Shown one piece after another: positions 15,450-22,582 of a stretch of 31,509 nucleotides of DNA. Made by a program: the position numbers and the translations under genes. The notes below the pieces were generated by a model. It saw only the letters and a list, made by a program, of their open reading frames with translations, was not told the DNA's origin and ran no database searches. Within the stretch, counting starts at the first letter, position 1; each line of letters opens with the position of its first letter. Source of the DNA: Cloacimonetes bacterium UBA6081 (GTDB lineage Bacteria > Cloacimonadota > Cloacimonadia > Cloacimonadales > Cloacimonadaceae); contig DIXL01000012.1 in assembly GCA_002428685.1 (NCBI GenBank), forward strand, positions 6,836 to 38,344, in the 5' to 3' direction.

Positions 15450-15526
15450 GCTTGCATTCCCATATCATTCCCATATCATTCTCAATATTATTGGGAATGA
15501 TATGGGAATGATATGGGAATGCAAGC
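15450..15526. repeat. 36-bp hairpin built from an 11-nt repeat
   Basis: Left arm 15450-15485 and right arm 15491-15526 are complementary at 35 of 36 positions around a 5-nt loop. Each arm is itself two copies of an 11-nt unit (GGAATGATATG) plus a partial third copy and a GCAAGC cap. It lies directly after the rplS terminator and before ogt. It codes for nothing and has no T-run. Confidence 0.9.
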
Positions 15527-15556
15527 AGGGAAGAATATAAGAACACGAGATTTCGC

Positions 15557-15586
15557 TTGACGGTTTGATACCTGATTTTTTACTTT
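15557..15586 (+). promoter_or_regulatory. Candidate promoter of ogt-acpS
   Basis: TTGACG (15557-15562) and TACTTT (15581-15586) are 18 bp apart, about 30 nt before the ogt start. Both hexamers deviate from consensus. Confidence 0.35.
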
Positions 15587-15616
15587 AACGAATAACAAAA
15601 ACAGGACAGTGACAAT

Positions 15617-16078
15617 ATGGATAACCGCATGTTTTACCGCTCCCCAATGGGGGAGCTGAACCTGGTGATAGACTTGGATGAAGATACCATTATCGGGATC
15701 GGCTTTAGCTCGCACCAGGCAATAACCGAGCCCGTAACCGATTATGAACAAGAGATATACCGCCAATTGGATGCCTACTTCAGGGGAGAACTAAAGGAGT
15801 TTGACCTGGCTTTTTTTGCCACCGGAACCGTGTTTCAGCTAATGGTGTGGGAAGAACTGATGAAGGTTCCCTATGGGCAAACCATCAGCTATGGCGAATT
15901 GGCAAAGCGGGTGGGCATGCCAAAAGCTGCTCGTGCGGTTGGTTCTGCCCTAAGCAGAAATCCTGTTCCCATCCTGGTTCCATGTCACAGAGTTGTGGGT
16001 GCCAAGGGTCAGCTTACAGGTTTTGCAGGTGGCATAGATGTTAAACAAACCCTATTGAACCTGGAAAAGCAAAAGTGA
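15617..16078 (+). CDS. ogt: Methylated-DNA--protein-cysteine methyltransferase
   Basis: The 153-residue suicide repair enzyme takes the methyl group from O6-methylguanine onto its own cysteine. The active-site motif PCHRVVG is at 122-128 with C123. The helix-turn-helix that enters the minor groove (ISYGELAKRVGMPKAARAVGSAL, about 90-112) carries the conserved YGELA and the RAVG arginine finger. An N-terminal beta domain (about 1-70) is short, as in the small Ogt/AGT family. A separate methylphosphotriester domain like that of Ada is absent. It overlaps acpS by 4 nt (GTGA at 16075-16078), so the two are translated together. Confidence 0.95.
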   Translation: MDNRMFYRSPMGELNLVIDLDEDTIIGIGFSSHQAITEPVTDYEQEIYRQLDAYFRGELKEFDLAFFATGTVFQLMVWEELMKVPYGQTISYGELAKRVGMPKAARAVGSALSRNPVPILVPCHRVVGAKGQLTGFAGGIDVKQTLLNLEKQK

Positions 16079-16449
16079 TAATCGGGATTGGCTGCGACAT
16101 CGTAGCTGTGGCACGTATCAAACGCGCCATTGACAACAATCCCCGCTTTGTGGAAAAACTGTTTACGCCCGGCGAAATAGCCTATTGTAGTGCTAAAGCC
16201 AATTATGCTCAGTCCTACGCAGCTCGTTTTGCCGCCAAAGAAGCGGTGATGAAAGCTCTGGGCACCGGTTGGGATGGCAAAGTGAACTGGGCTGATATAG
16301 AGGTTTTGACTGCCGATAGCGGTTGTCCCTACGTGAACCTAAGCGGAGGAGCAAAAAGCCTTTGCGAACAAAGGCAGGTTAATAATATCCAGCTTAGTTT
16401 GTCCCATGAAAAAGAGCATGCTTTAGCGTTCGTGATTTTGGAAGCATAA
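16075..16449 (+). CDS. acpS: Holo-[acyl-carrier-protein] synthase AcpS
   Basis: The 124-residue protein moves 4'-phosphopantetheine from coenzyme A to acyl carrier protein. The magnesium ligands are visible: D8 in GIGCDIV and E56 in RFAAKEAVMKALG. The C-terminal LSLSHEKEHALAFVIL block is typical. The start is GTG overlapping the ogt stop. The last 38 codons and the sequence after them have been duplicated downstream, where the second copy (16717-16833) is a headless fragment; the first copy is intact and unchanged in length, so function should be preserved. Confidence 0.95.
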   Translation: MIIGIGCDIVAVARIKRAIDNNPRFVEKLFTPGEIAYCSAKANYAQSYAARFAAKEAVMKALGTGWDGKVNWADIEVLTADSGCPYVNLSGGAKSLCEQRQVNNIQLSLSHEKEHALAFVILEA

Positions 16450-17106
16450 TACCCCGCCAAACCAATTGGAAGCATAATTCCCCGCCAAACCAAGCAGAGT
16501 GTGGAGTCGTTTCAGCCTATCCCAAGCTAAAGCTTACCTCCCAATTTCAAGGCTGAAAGGACTACACACAACCACCCAGCCATTCCTGTCATCGCCGTAT
16601 GTAGTCCATGTTGCCGCTAAAAAATAAAGTAAGCTATGAACTTTAACAAGGCAACATCGACTCCATACTTAACGAGGCAACATCGACTCCATACTTAACG
16701 AGGCGGAATCGACTCCGTGAACCTAAGCGGAGGAGCAAAAAGCCTTTGCGAACAAAGGCAGGTTAATAATATCCAGCTTAGTTTGTCCCATGAAAAAGAG
16801 CATGCTTTAGCGTTCGTGATTTTGGAAGCATAATTCCCCGCCAAACCAATTGGAAGCATAATTCCCCGCCAAACCAAGCAGAGTGTGGAGTCGTTTCAGC
16901 CTATCCCAAGCTAAAGCTTACCTCCCAATTTCAAGGCTGAAAGGACTACACACGACCACCCAGCCATTCCTGTCATCGCCGTATGTAGTCCATGTTGCCG
17001 CTAAAAAATAAAGTAAGCTATGAACTTTAACAAGGCAACATCGACTCCATACTTAACGAGGCGGAATCGACTCCGTGAACCTAAGCGGAGGAGCAAAAAG
17101 CCTTTG
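16333..17106. repeat. Nested tandem duplication starting inside acpS
   Basis: Copy 1 (16333-16716, 384 bp) begins at acpS codon 87 and runs into the intergenic region. Copy 2 (16717-17074, 358 bp) is nearly identical, and a third begins at 17075 and breaks off at 17106. Within each copy a 28-bp unit is repeated twice (16438-16465 and 16466-16493; again at 16822-16877). A 26-bp unit ending in ACTCCATACTT occurs in two full copies plus a partial one in copy 1 (16645-16716), and in one full plus a partial one in copy 2; the missing 26-bp unit explains the length difference. No open reading frame apart from the acpS end is supported. Confidence 0.95.
16499..16668. repeat. Array of alternating inverted motifs inside the duplicated region
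   Basis: GTGTGGAGTC at 16499-16508 pairs with GGACTACACAC at 16559-16569 within 20-nt arms (16499-16518 and 16550-16569, about three mismatches). GTATGTAGTCC at 16597-16607, within a 19-nt arm ending at 16615, pairs with 16650-16668 at 17 of 19 positions. All four arms share a GTRTGNAGTC core in alternating orientation, so alternative foldings are possible. The set recurs in copy 2. Confidence 0.75.
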
Positions 17107-17166
17107 TTGCAAACGGCCCAAAAGTGTCAAGTGCGTGGGTAAATTTAGTGCTAAAATTCAAATTAG

Positions 17167-17196
17167 TTGACAAACATAGCTTCGTTTTAATAATAT
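17167..17196 (+). promoter_or_regulatory. Promoter of the interrupted lipoprotein gene
   Basis: TTGACA (17167-17172) and TAATAT (17191-17196) are 18 bp apart, followed by AAGGAG (17203-17208) and ATG 17215. The signals remain good although the gene carries a stop. Confidence 0.6.
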
Positions 17197-17214
17197 CCCA
17201 ATAAGGAGATCGTG

Positions 17215-17772
17215 ATGGTAAGAGTTTTGACAGGATTATTCATATTGTCGATTTTATCCGCATGCGCAGTGGTGGACTTAAGTTCTCAAGAATCGGCACG
17301 AGCCTTGAAGCCAGGGCAATTTGAAATTTCTGCATATTCCAGTTCTGGCCTCAATTTGTATTCCACCACTCATTTCGATAATATTATGGCACAGTTAGAT
17401 AGCACTTAAAACTGGGTAAATGAGTGGCGGGATTGGGATAAACAACGCAGATCTTCTCTAACTGGACTGAAATTTGCTATGGGTATAGCAGATAACACCA
17501 AGCTTGGAGTAAAAGCCTATATTTCGTCGGGAACAGGATTTCAAGTAGGAGTAAAACACCAGTTTTTTGAAAAAGGTAGCACTTATTCAGCTTTTCAGGT
17601 TTCGGGACATGCGATGTTTGGGGTATTACAAGAAACTTCAGAAGATCATTTCAGTGTTGAATATACGAACAGGGACCAAGCAGACGTTTACGGATTTGAA
17701 CTGCGGTATTTGCTAAGCAGTCAACCAGCAGGACATTTTTATTCCACCATATCTCCCCACCTCACTTTTTAA
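17215..17772 (+). pseudogene. Lipoprotein gene interrupted by one in-frame stop
   Basis: The frame from ATG 17215 begins with a lipoprotein signal peptide whose lipobox LSAC ends at C17, followed by AVVDLSSQESARALKPG. A TAA at 17407-17409 stops it after 64 codons. The same frame then runs on without interruption for 120 codons (NWVNEWRDWDKQRRS... to SPHLTF). The continuous frame on both sides shows one point change, or a sequencing error, in a gene of about 185 codons. The start resembles the intact lipoprotein at 30721 (GCAVMDLSTMDTAEPTGKG), so both belong to one family with an unknown role at the cell surface. The second half looks like beta strands alternating with glycine turns. Read-through or recoding at the TAA cannot be excluded. 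Confidence 0.75.
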
Positions 17773-17779
17773 CACTTGA

Positions 17780-18670
17780 TTAAGGTTTTGGGGCAAGGAT
17801 GGAGCGGGCAAGGGGCTTGAGGGCAAACTCTATGAAGTTGGCAGCAGGGCCGGACTCCATATTCTGCCTTTGCCATAGAGTGGAGGTTGTATGGTTGTCC
17901 TGAAGAGTGTATCTGATCCCAAAGGTTGCCTGCAAAGTTGTGGCGGTCAACAACCCGGCATCCTCATTGGCACTCATCACTCGCCCATAAGGATAGGCAA
18001 AAAGCCTGTGGTAAGGAAGACCAAACTGTTCAAAGGCAGCCATATTCTGCTGCAATTCCAGGGTGGCTTCCTGCAGGCTAAGGCGGGAAAAATCCGGATG
18101 CGATGCGCTGTGCAAGGCAAGTTCTGCGCCGTTATCTGCCAAAGTCCTAAGCTGAGAAACGCTCAAAAACGGCTTTTCACGCTGTAAAAACTCCTCCTGA
18201 TCATAGGACATACATGATGCCCACAATTCGTCTGTAAGGCGGTCTTTGGTGCTCATAGAAATAACCTGGAACAGATTATCCAGATCAGCACCGGCAATAA
18301 GCCGGCACAGATGCTGATTCAAGAGGTGGCGGGGAACGCTGTTACGCAGGATCTGAAGTTTGTGGTTCCAGGCCAAAGCTCTGTTATCTATGCACATACC
18401 GAGGAGAAACAGGGCTGGTCTTAGTTTATGTTTTATCAGCAGAGGCAGTAAACTTGCATTGTTGCAGGCAAAACCGTCGTCCAGACTAAGGCAGATGGTT
18501 TTGGGTTGCGGCTGGCTAAGTGCTTGGCTAAGAGCCACAAAACGATAGCCCAGACGCTTTAAACAGACAATCTGCCGTTCAAAACGCCGGGGCGAGATGC
18601 CGTGGGAAAAAAGCAAGGATGGCCGGTCGGCAATGACGTGGTAGTATAGAATCCGGACTGAAGGGTTCAT
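17780..18670 (-). CDS. Polysaccharide deacetylase family protein (NodB-like)
   Basis: The 296-residue protein has the carbohydrate esterase 4 core. ILYYHVI opens the barrel, SLDDGF near residue 65 supplies the acidic base and metal ligand (usually TFDDG), ALHSASHPDFSRL gives the HxxxxH metal pair, and RLFAYPYGR is the later motif. Such enzymes remove N-acetyl groups from cell-wall or surface sugars. No signal peptide is visible, so it may act in the cytoplasm or by another route. The ATG overlaps the stop of the ferredoxin gene by 4 nt. It is the last gene of the minus-strand run and ends 7 nt from the converging lipoprotein gene with no clear terminator. Confidence 0.85.
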   Translation of the reverse strand: MNPSVRILYYHVIADRPSLLFSHGISPRRFERQIVCLKRLGYRFVALSQALSQPQPKTICLSLDDGFACNNASLLPLLIKHKLRPALFLLGMCIDNRALAWNHKLQILRNSVPRHLLNQHLCRLIAGADLDNLFQVISMSTKDRLTDELWASCMSYDQEEFLQREKPFLSVSQLRTLADNGAELALHSASHPDFSRLSLQEATLELQQNMAAFEQFGLPYHRLFAYPYGRVMSANEDAGLLTATTLQATFGIRYTLQDNHTTSTLWQRQNMESGPAANFIEFALKPLARSILAPKP

Positions 18671-19236
18671 GGTTTTGGAGCAGGTGCGCTAACGGGTGGC
18701 GAGATTGCACTAACGGGGCAGCCATTGAAATCGCTGTTGTTGCCATTGGCGCAAATGCCACAATTGATGCATTTGGCAGGGTCTATCACGGCAATGCCAT
18801 CAACCATGGTAATGGCATTTACCGGACAGCGGGACACACAAAGCTGGCAGCCGATGCATTTGTCAGGAATAACTTTATAAGCAACTTTAGCAACAACTTG
18901 CGGCTTGGCAACTTGTGAGCTTGGCATAGGTTTATGTTCTGCTATTTGCTTGGCAGGCTGTGATGAAGTAGAATCGACTTTTACAGGTGCGATGGATGGG
19001 GGAGGAATTTGGTTTAAACTGACAGGATTTGACTGTGGCAGCACAATTCCATCCACACAGCGGCGGCATCCGATGCATCTTGAAGCGTCAATTATGGCTT
19101 TGCCTTTGACCATGCTGATGGCACCTACAGGGCAGACTTGGAGCTTGCTGCTTTTATTAACGAATCCACGGTAAATTTGTAAGCCGATAAGCGTAAGCAA
19201 ACAAAGGATTAACAGGATTTGTAACAGTCGTTTCAC
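18667..19236 (-). CDS. Membrane-anchored 4Fe-4S ferredoxin-like protein
   Basis: From GTG 19236, which overlaps the upstream stop as GTGA, the protein has 189 residues. One membrane segment (about 4-21) is followed by a CPVGAI and CIGCRRCVDG block, a Pro/Ser/Lys linker of about 45 residues, then two close cysteine clusters, CIGCQLCVSRCP and CINCGICANG with a later GCPVSAI. Two complete 4Fe-4S clusters are likely in the C-terminal half, plus one more in the N-terminal block. It would carry electrons at the membrane surface, probably to or from the polyferredoxin encoded just upstream. An ATG at 19278 in the same frame is possible but would extend the overlap to 46 nt and add a charged N terminus. 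Confidence 0.82.
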   Translation of the reverse strand: MKRLLQILLILCLLTLIGLQIYRGFVNKSSKLQVCPVGAISMVKGKAIIDASRCIGCRRCVDGIVLPQSNPVSLNQIPPPSIAPVKVDSTSSQPAKQIAEHKPMPSSQVAKPQVVAKVAYKVIPDKCIGCQLCVSRCPVNAITMVDGIAVIDPAKCINCGICANGNNSDFNGCPVSAISPPVSAPAPKP

Positions 19237-20033
19237 AGGTCCTCTTTCTCGCAACAGAAAGTGCCGGGTTTGGGACATTTAACCGCACAGACCAGGCAAT
19301 GGATGCAGTTTTCGGACTGAACATATTCTTCTTCGGCGATGTTTAAATTCATGGGGCAGTGAAGTGAACAAACTTCGCAGTCCACACACCGCTCCAGATT
19401 ACGGCGAATTTTGCTGCGACGGATGCCAAAATAGGCACCCAGCCTTTGAGTAAGATTCAGCAGAGCTGCAAAGGGACATAAATAGCGACACCAGAAACGC
19501 TCCAGAAACATTGCTGCAAAAGTGATCAGGCTAAAGACAACCAAGCCCGGAACAGCCAGGCGTGGAAGCATTGAAAGTGCATAAATTGGGCATAAACGGA
19601 TAAAAACATAGGCAAAACCAGCTATTGAGAGTAGGGATGTGAAAGCCAGGACAATGTATTTGAATTTGGCGAAACGCTGTTCCATTAGATATTGCACCCG
19701 ACTTTTTTTGCGGTATTTGCGGCTGCGGAGTGCAAAGATGGCTTCTTGAAAAGTGCCAAGCGGACAAAGGTAGCCACAAAACTTACGGCCATAAAACATG
19801 CTGTGGAGAAGAATGGCCAAACTGAAAACAATTGTAAGCCCAAAAGCTGCTGAGGCCAAGCCCATAAAAACGCTTTTATTAATGCCAAAACAAACAGTTG
19901 CATAGGGACAAATGGCATGGATTGCTTGCCCGAAACCTAAAACAATAAAGCAAAGGAAACCCGCTGCAAAAAGCAGGGAGGCAATTTGCAAGCAGAGACG
20001 GACTTTTTGGGAGTTTTTCGGTGAGGCAGGCAT
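19233..20033 (-). CDS. NapH/CcoG-like membrane polyferredoxin
   Basis: The 266-residue protein has about five membrane segments. Two copies of a cytoplasmic cysteine motif occur, GRKFCGYLCPLGTFQEAIF and ERFWCRYLCPFAALLNL, as in NapH, NosR and CcoG families. The C-terminal ferredoxin domain has CVDCEVCSLHCPMN and CIHCLVCAVKCPKPGTF. These proteins pass electrons between the membrane and soluble iron-sulfur carriers. It lies 3 nt after a 2-oxoacid:ferredoxin oxidoreductase and is followed by a membrane-anchored ferredoxin. The three probably form an electron path from reduced ferredoxin to an unknown acceptor. No nap, nos or cco gene is nearby. Confidence 0.85.
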   Translation of the reverse strand: MPASPKNSQKVRLCLQIASLLFAAGFLCFIVLGFGQAIHAICPYATVCFGINKSVFMGLASAAFGLTIVFSLAILLHSMFYGRKFCGYLCPLGTFQEAIFALRSRKYRKKSRVQYLMEQRFAKFKYIVLAFTSLLSIAGFAYVFIRLCPIYALSMLPRLAVPGLVVFSLITFAAMFLERFWCRYLCPFAALLNLTQRLGAYFGIRRSKIRRNLERCVDCEVCSLHCPMNLNIAEEEYVQSENCIHCLVCAVKCPKPGTFCCEKEDL

Positions 20034-20036
20034 TAC

Positions 20037-20867
20037 TTACTTCGACAGCAGTTCCAAACGTTGCTGATGAGATAGGCTATCCAAAACAGGATTGGCGTTT
20101 TGGTAAAGCTCTTCGTGGTAAACAGGCAAAAGCTGCCGATAGAAAATGCCCAGATAAACATGCTCCGGATCGGCTGCTAATTTTACAGATTGAGTTATCT
20201 CGTTAGGAGTTATCTCCAGCATCTTAACCCTATTATTTAAGTCTGCATAGGTATTGTTATAACTAACACATGGTTGCATAACTTCTATTAAAGAAAATCC
20301 TTTATGCAGAACCGCCTGCTGGATTAGCGAAGCCAGGTGATCTATTTTGGCGGAATAGCCTCTGGCAACAAAGCTTGCACCTGCCTCCAGCAGCAAGGGA
20401 ATGGCTCTAAAGGGACGCTCAATATTGCCAAGGGGAGTGGATAAACCTTTGTAGCCGTTGTTGCTTAAAGGGGAAAACTGTCCGGTAGTTAGGCCATAAG
20501 TGCCGTTGTTAAAAAGGATTAAAGTGATGTCCATATTGCGTTTAGCGGCAAAGAGCGTGTGTTCCAGCCCTTCTCCCAAGCTGTCTCCATCACCACCGAA
20601 ACTGATAACATGTAACTTAGGATTGGCGAGTTTCAGGCCTTGAGCAGTGGCAGTTCCCCGGCCATGCAAGCCGTAAATTCCGCTTAAGGCAAGGTAATCA
20701 AAGATCTTACCATGGCATCCGATACCACAGGTGATAGCGATGTTGCTGAGCTTGATATTGTCCTCTACCAAAGCTGTAATGGCTTTTTTCACAGCAGTTA
20801 AGATGCCAAAATTGCCACAGCCGCTGCACCAGGTGTTTTCTTTGTGGGTTCCCAGTTCACGCATCAT
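20037..20867 (-). CDS. korB: 2-oxoacid:ferredoxin oxidoreductase, beta subunit
   Basis: The 276-residue subunit holds thiamine diphosphate and the 4Fe-4S cluster. The motif GDGDSLGEGLEH followed by an NNG after about 17 residues binds thiamine and magnesium. Cysteines C14 and C17 (WCSGCGNFG), C47 in TCGIGCHGK and the PCVSYN cysteine match the cluster ligands of the two-subunit family. YGLTTGQFSP is closer to KorB (2-oxoglutarate or broad 2-oxoacid) than to the pyruvate-specific type, so I use korB with reserve. The enzyme turns a 2-oxoacid and CoA into acyl-CoA, CO2 and reduced ferredoxin. The start overlaps the alpha subunit stop by 4 nt. Confidence 0.88.
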   Translation of the reverse strand: MMRELGTHKENTWCSGCGNFGILTAVKKAITALVEDNIKLSNIAITCGIGCHGKIFDYLALSGIYGLHGRGTATAQGLKLANPKLHVISFGGDGDSLGEGLEHTLFAAKRNMDITLILFNNGTYGLTTGQFSPLSNNGYKGLSTPLGNIERPFRAIPLLLEAGASFVARGYSAKIDHLASLIQQAVLHKGFSLIEVMQPCVSYNNTYADLNNRVKMLEITPNEITQSVKLAADPEHVYLGIFYRQLLPVYHEELYQNANPVLDSLSHQQRLELLSK

Positions 20868-22582
20868 AGCACCTCTTCCAGTAAAGCAGCCAGCTCATGG
20901 GGATCATAGGCTCGTCCATCATAACGCAAAATATTATGTTTGATGCAAAGCGACATGTTTTGCAGCAGGTAAGTGGCCAAATTGCCGTTCACACTGTGCT
21001 CCAGGACAACAATCTGACTATTGGCATATTGTTCCAGCTCTTCCGAGGGGAAAGGAAGCAGATAGACTAAAGCAATAATAACAAAGGGTTTGGAGCAGTA
21101 TTTCTGTGCTTCTCTAAGCTCCAGAACTGAAGAGCCATAGGCGAAAACAGGAGTTCCGCTATTCCCATATATTGCAATGCGTTGATAGTGCTTGGTTGCT
21201 TCATTCAGGGCACTACCTTTGCGGGCACGTTTATCCTTCATGCCAATCATCGGCTCTGCCTTGTCTGTGCGCAAACCCGAGGGTAAATGCTCGTGCGAGT
21301 TCCACTTAATCACTGTGTCCTCATCCACAAAATCAGAGCCGGGGAATAATAGCGGTGAAATTCCCTCATCGGTTACAGCATATCGTTCATAGGGCTTGTT
21401 CTGCTGTGGAATAGTTTGCTGGAAAAAAGGGACATCCAGAGGGAAAACAGCATTAATGCTACTTTCGCTGAGGTGTTTGTCCGAGAGCAAAATTACCGGA
21501 TTCTGAAATTCCCAGGCCAGAGAAAGCAATTCTGCGGCAAGACTGAAGGCACGTTCGGGGCTATCCGGAGCAGCTACAATTCGGGTAAAATCGCCGTGCC
21601 CCTGGTTTAAGGCAAAAGGCAAGTCCTCTTGTGCTGTGTATGTGGAAACTCCTGTGGCTGGTCCCGGACGTGAAACCAGGATGCATAATAGCGGGATTTC
21701 TGCCATTCCGGCCAGTGAAAAGGCTTCCTGCATAAGAGCAAAGCCCCCTCCGCTGCTGCCAATGGCCGTTTTGGCACCCGCAACCACAGACCCAATCGCC
21801 ATGTTTGCTACTGCAAGCTCACTCTCCGCATGAATGGCATACACTTTGTGCGAAGGCATCTTCAGTGCCAGATAATGCAAAATTGATGAAGCAGGCGTCA
21901 TGGGATAGCCATAGTAGAAATCCAGCCCCGCTAACCAGGCACCCATGGCAATTGCTTGATTACCAGAAGTTAAACGCCAATTTGCCTGTGCTTGATTAGC
22001 CTGAAGACCAGGTTTGCTCTCTGAGATCAAATGAGCGTCGGCAAGAGCCATGCGGTAAACTGCCTTAGCAAAACGAATATTATCTTCAATCCCATACCTA
22101 AACTCTTGTTTAATAGTGGATTCCAATTCGGCTTCGGAACATTCCATCCAAACAAAAAACAAAGCAATTGCAGCCATGGATACATTGGAGGGAGAGCTGT
22201 AGATTTGCTTCATCAAAGCAGTAAGAGGGTATCCAATCAGTGTGCATGGTGGGTTTGTGATGTCTGGTTTGGCATCGTTGTCGTTATAATAATGCAGTGA
22301 CTTACTGGAGGAAAAATCCAGCCAGTGCGTTTCCATACTCCGTTTATCAAAGGAAATGAGCAGATCTGCGCTATTATAAGCATTGTAAACCGGTTCTGTG
22401 GCAAAGCTGATGGTGCTGAAATTATGGCCACCTTTAATCAGGCTTTGATAATCATCTGCCTGAAAAACATGGTAACTCTGCTTAAGCAGAACTTTGGCTA
22501 TAACTTGCGCAGCTTTCTTTACGCCTTCACCCGCTTTGCCACCGATCAGGATGGAACTAACCTTTTTATTGGACAGAGTCAT
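20864..22582 (-). CDS. korA: 2-oxoacid:ferredoxin oxidoreductase, gamma-alpha fusion subunit
   Basis: From ATG 22582 the product has 572 residues. The first 185 or so are the gamma domain (SILIGGKAGEGVKKAAQVIAK, then QSLIKGGHNFS). The rest is the alpha subunit with the CoA- and pyrimidine-contacting GYPMTPASSILHYLA (usual form YPITPSS), AIGSSGGGFALM, and SRPGPATGVST. A C-terminal domain (VIALVYLLPFPSEELEQY, VVLEHSVNGNLATYLL) completes it. The gamma-before-alpha fusion is common in two-subunit 2-oxoacid oxidoreductases. An upstream in-frame ATG at 22705 would overlap the DUF2723 gene by 140 nt; I prefer 22582, which gives a 17-nt overlap. Paired with korB it forms the complete enzyme. Confidence 0.87.
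   Translation of the reverse strand: MTLSNKKVSSILIGGKAGEGVKKAAQVIAKVLLKQSYHVFQADDYQSLIKGGHNFSTISFATEPVYNAYNSADLLISFDKRSMETHWLDFSSSKSLHYYNDNDAKPDITNPPCTLIGYPLTALMKQIYSSPSNVSMAAIALFFVWMECSEAELESTIKQEFRYGIEDNIRFAKAVYRMALADAHLISESKPGLQANQAQANWRLTSGNQAIAMGAWLAGLDFYYGYPMTPASSILHYLALKMPSHKVYAIHAESELAVANMAIGSVVAGAKTAIGSSGGGFALMQEAFSLAGMAEIPLLCILVSRPGPATGVSTYTAQEDLPFALNQGHGDFTRIVAAPDSPERAFSLAAELLSLAWEFQNPVILLSDKHLSESSINAVFPLDVPFFQQTIPQQNKPYERYAVTDEGISPLLFPGSDFVDEDTVIKWNSHEHLPSGLRTDKAEPMIGMKDKRARKGSALNEATKHYQRIAIYGNSGTPVFAYGSSVLELREAQKYCSKPFVIIALVYLLPFPSEELEQYANSQIVVLEHSVNGNLATYLLQNMSLCIKHNILRYDGRAYDPHELAALLEEVL

Noticed and set aside
16717..16833. Second acpS gene
   Set aside because: It holds only the last 38 codons, with no start or ribosome binding site; it is the tail carried by the tandem duplication.
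16438..17074. CRISPR array
   Set aside because: The repeats are nested tandem copies without unique spacers of even length, and no cas gene is present.
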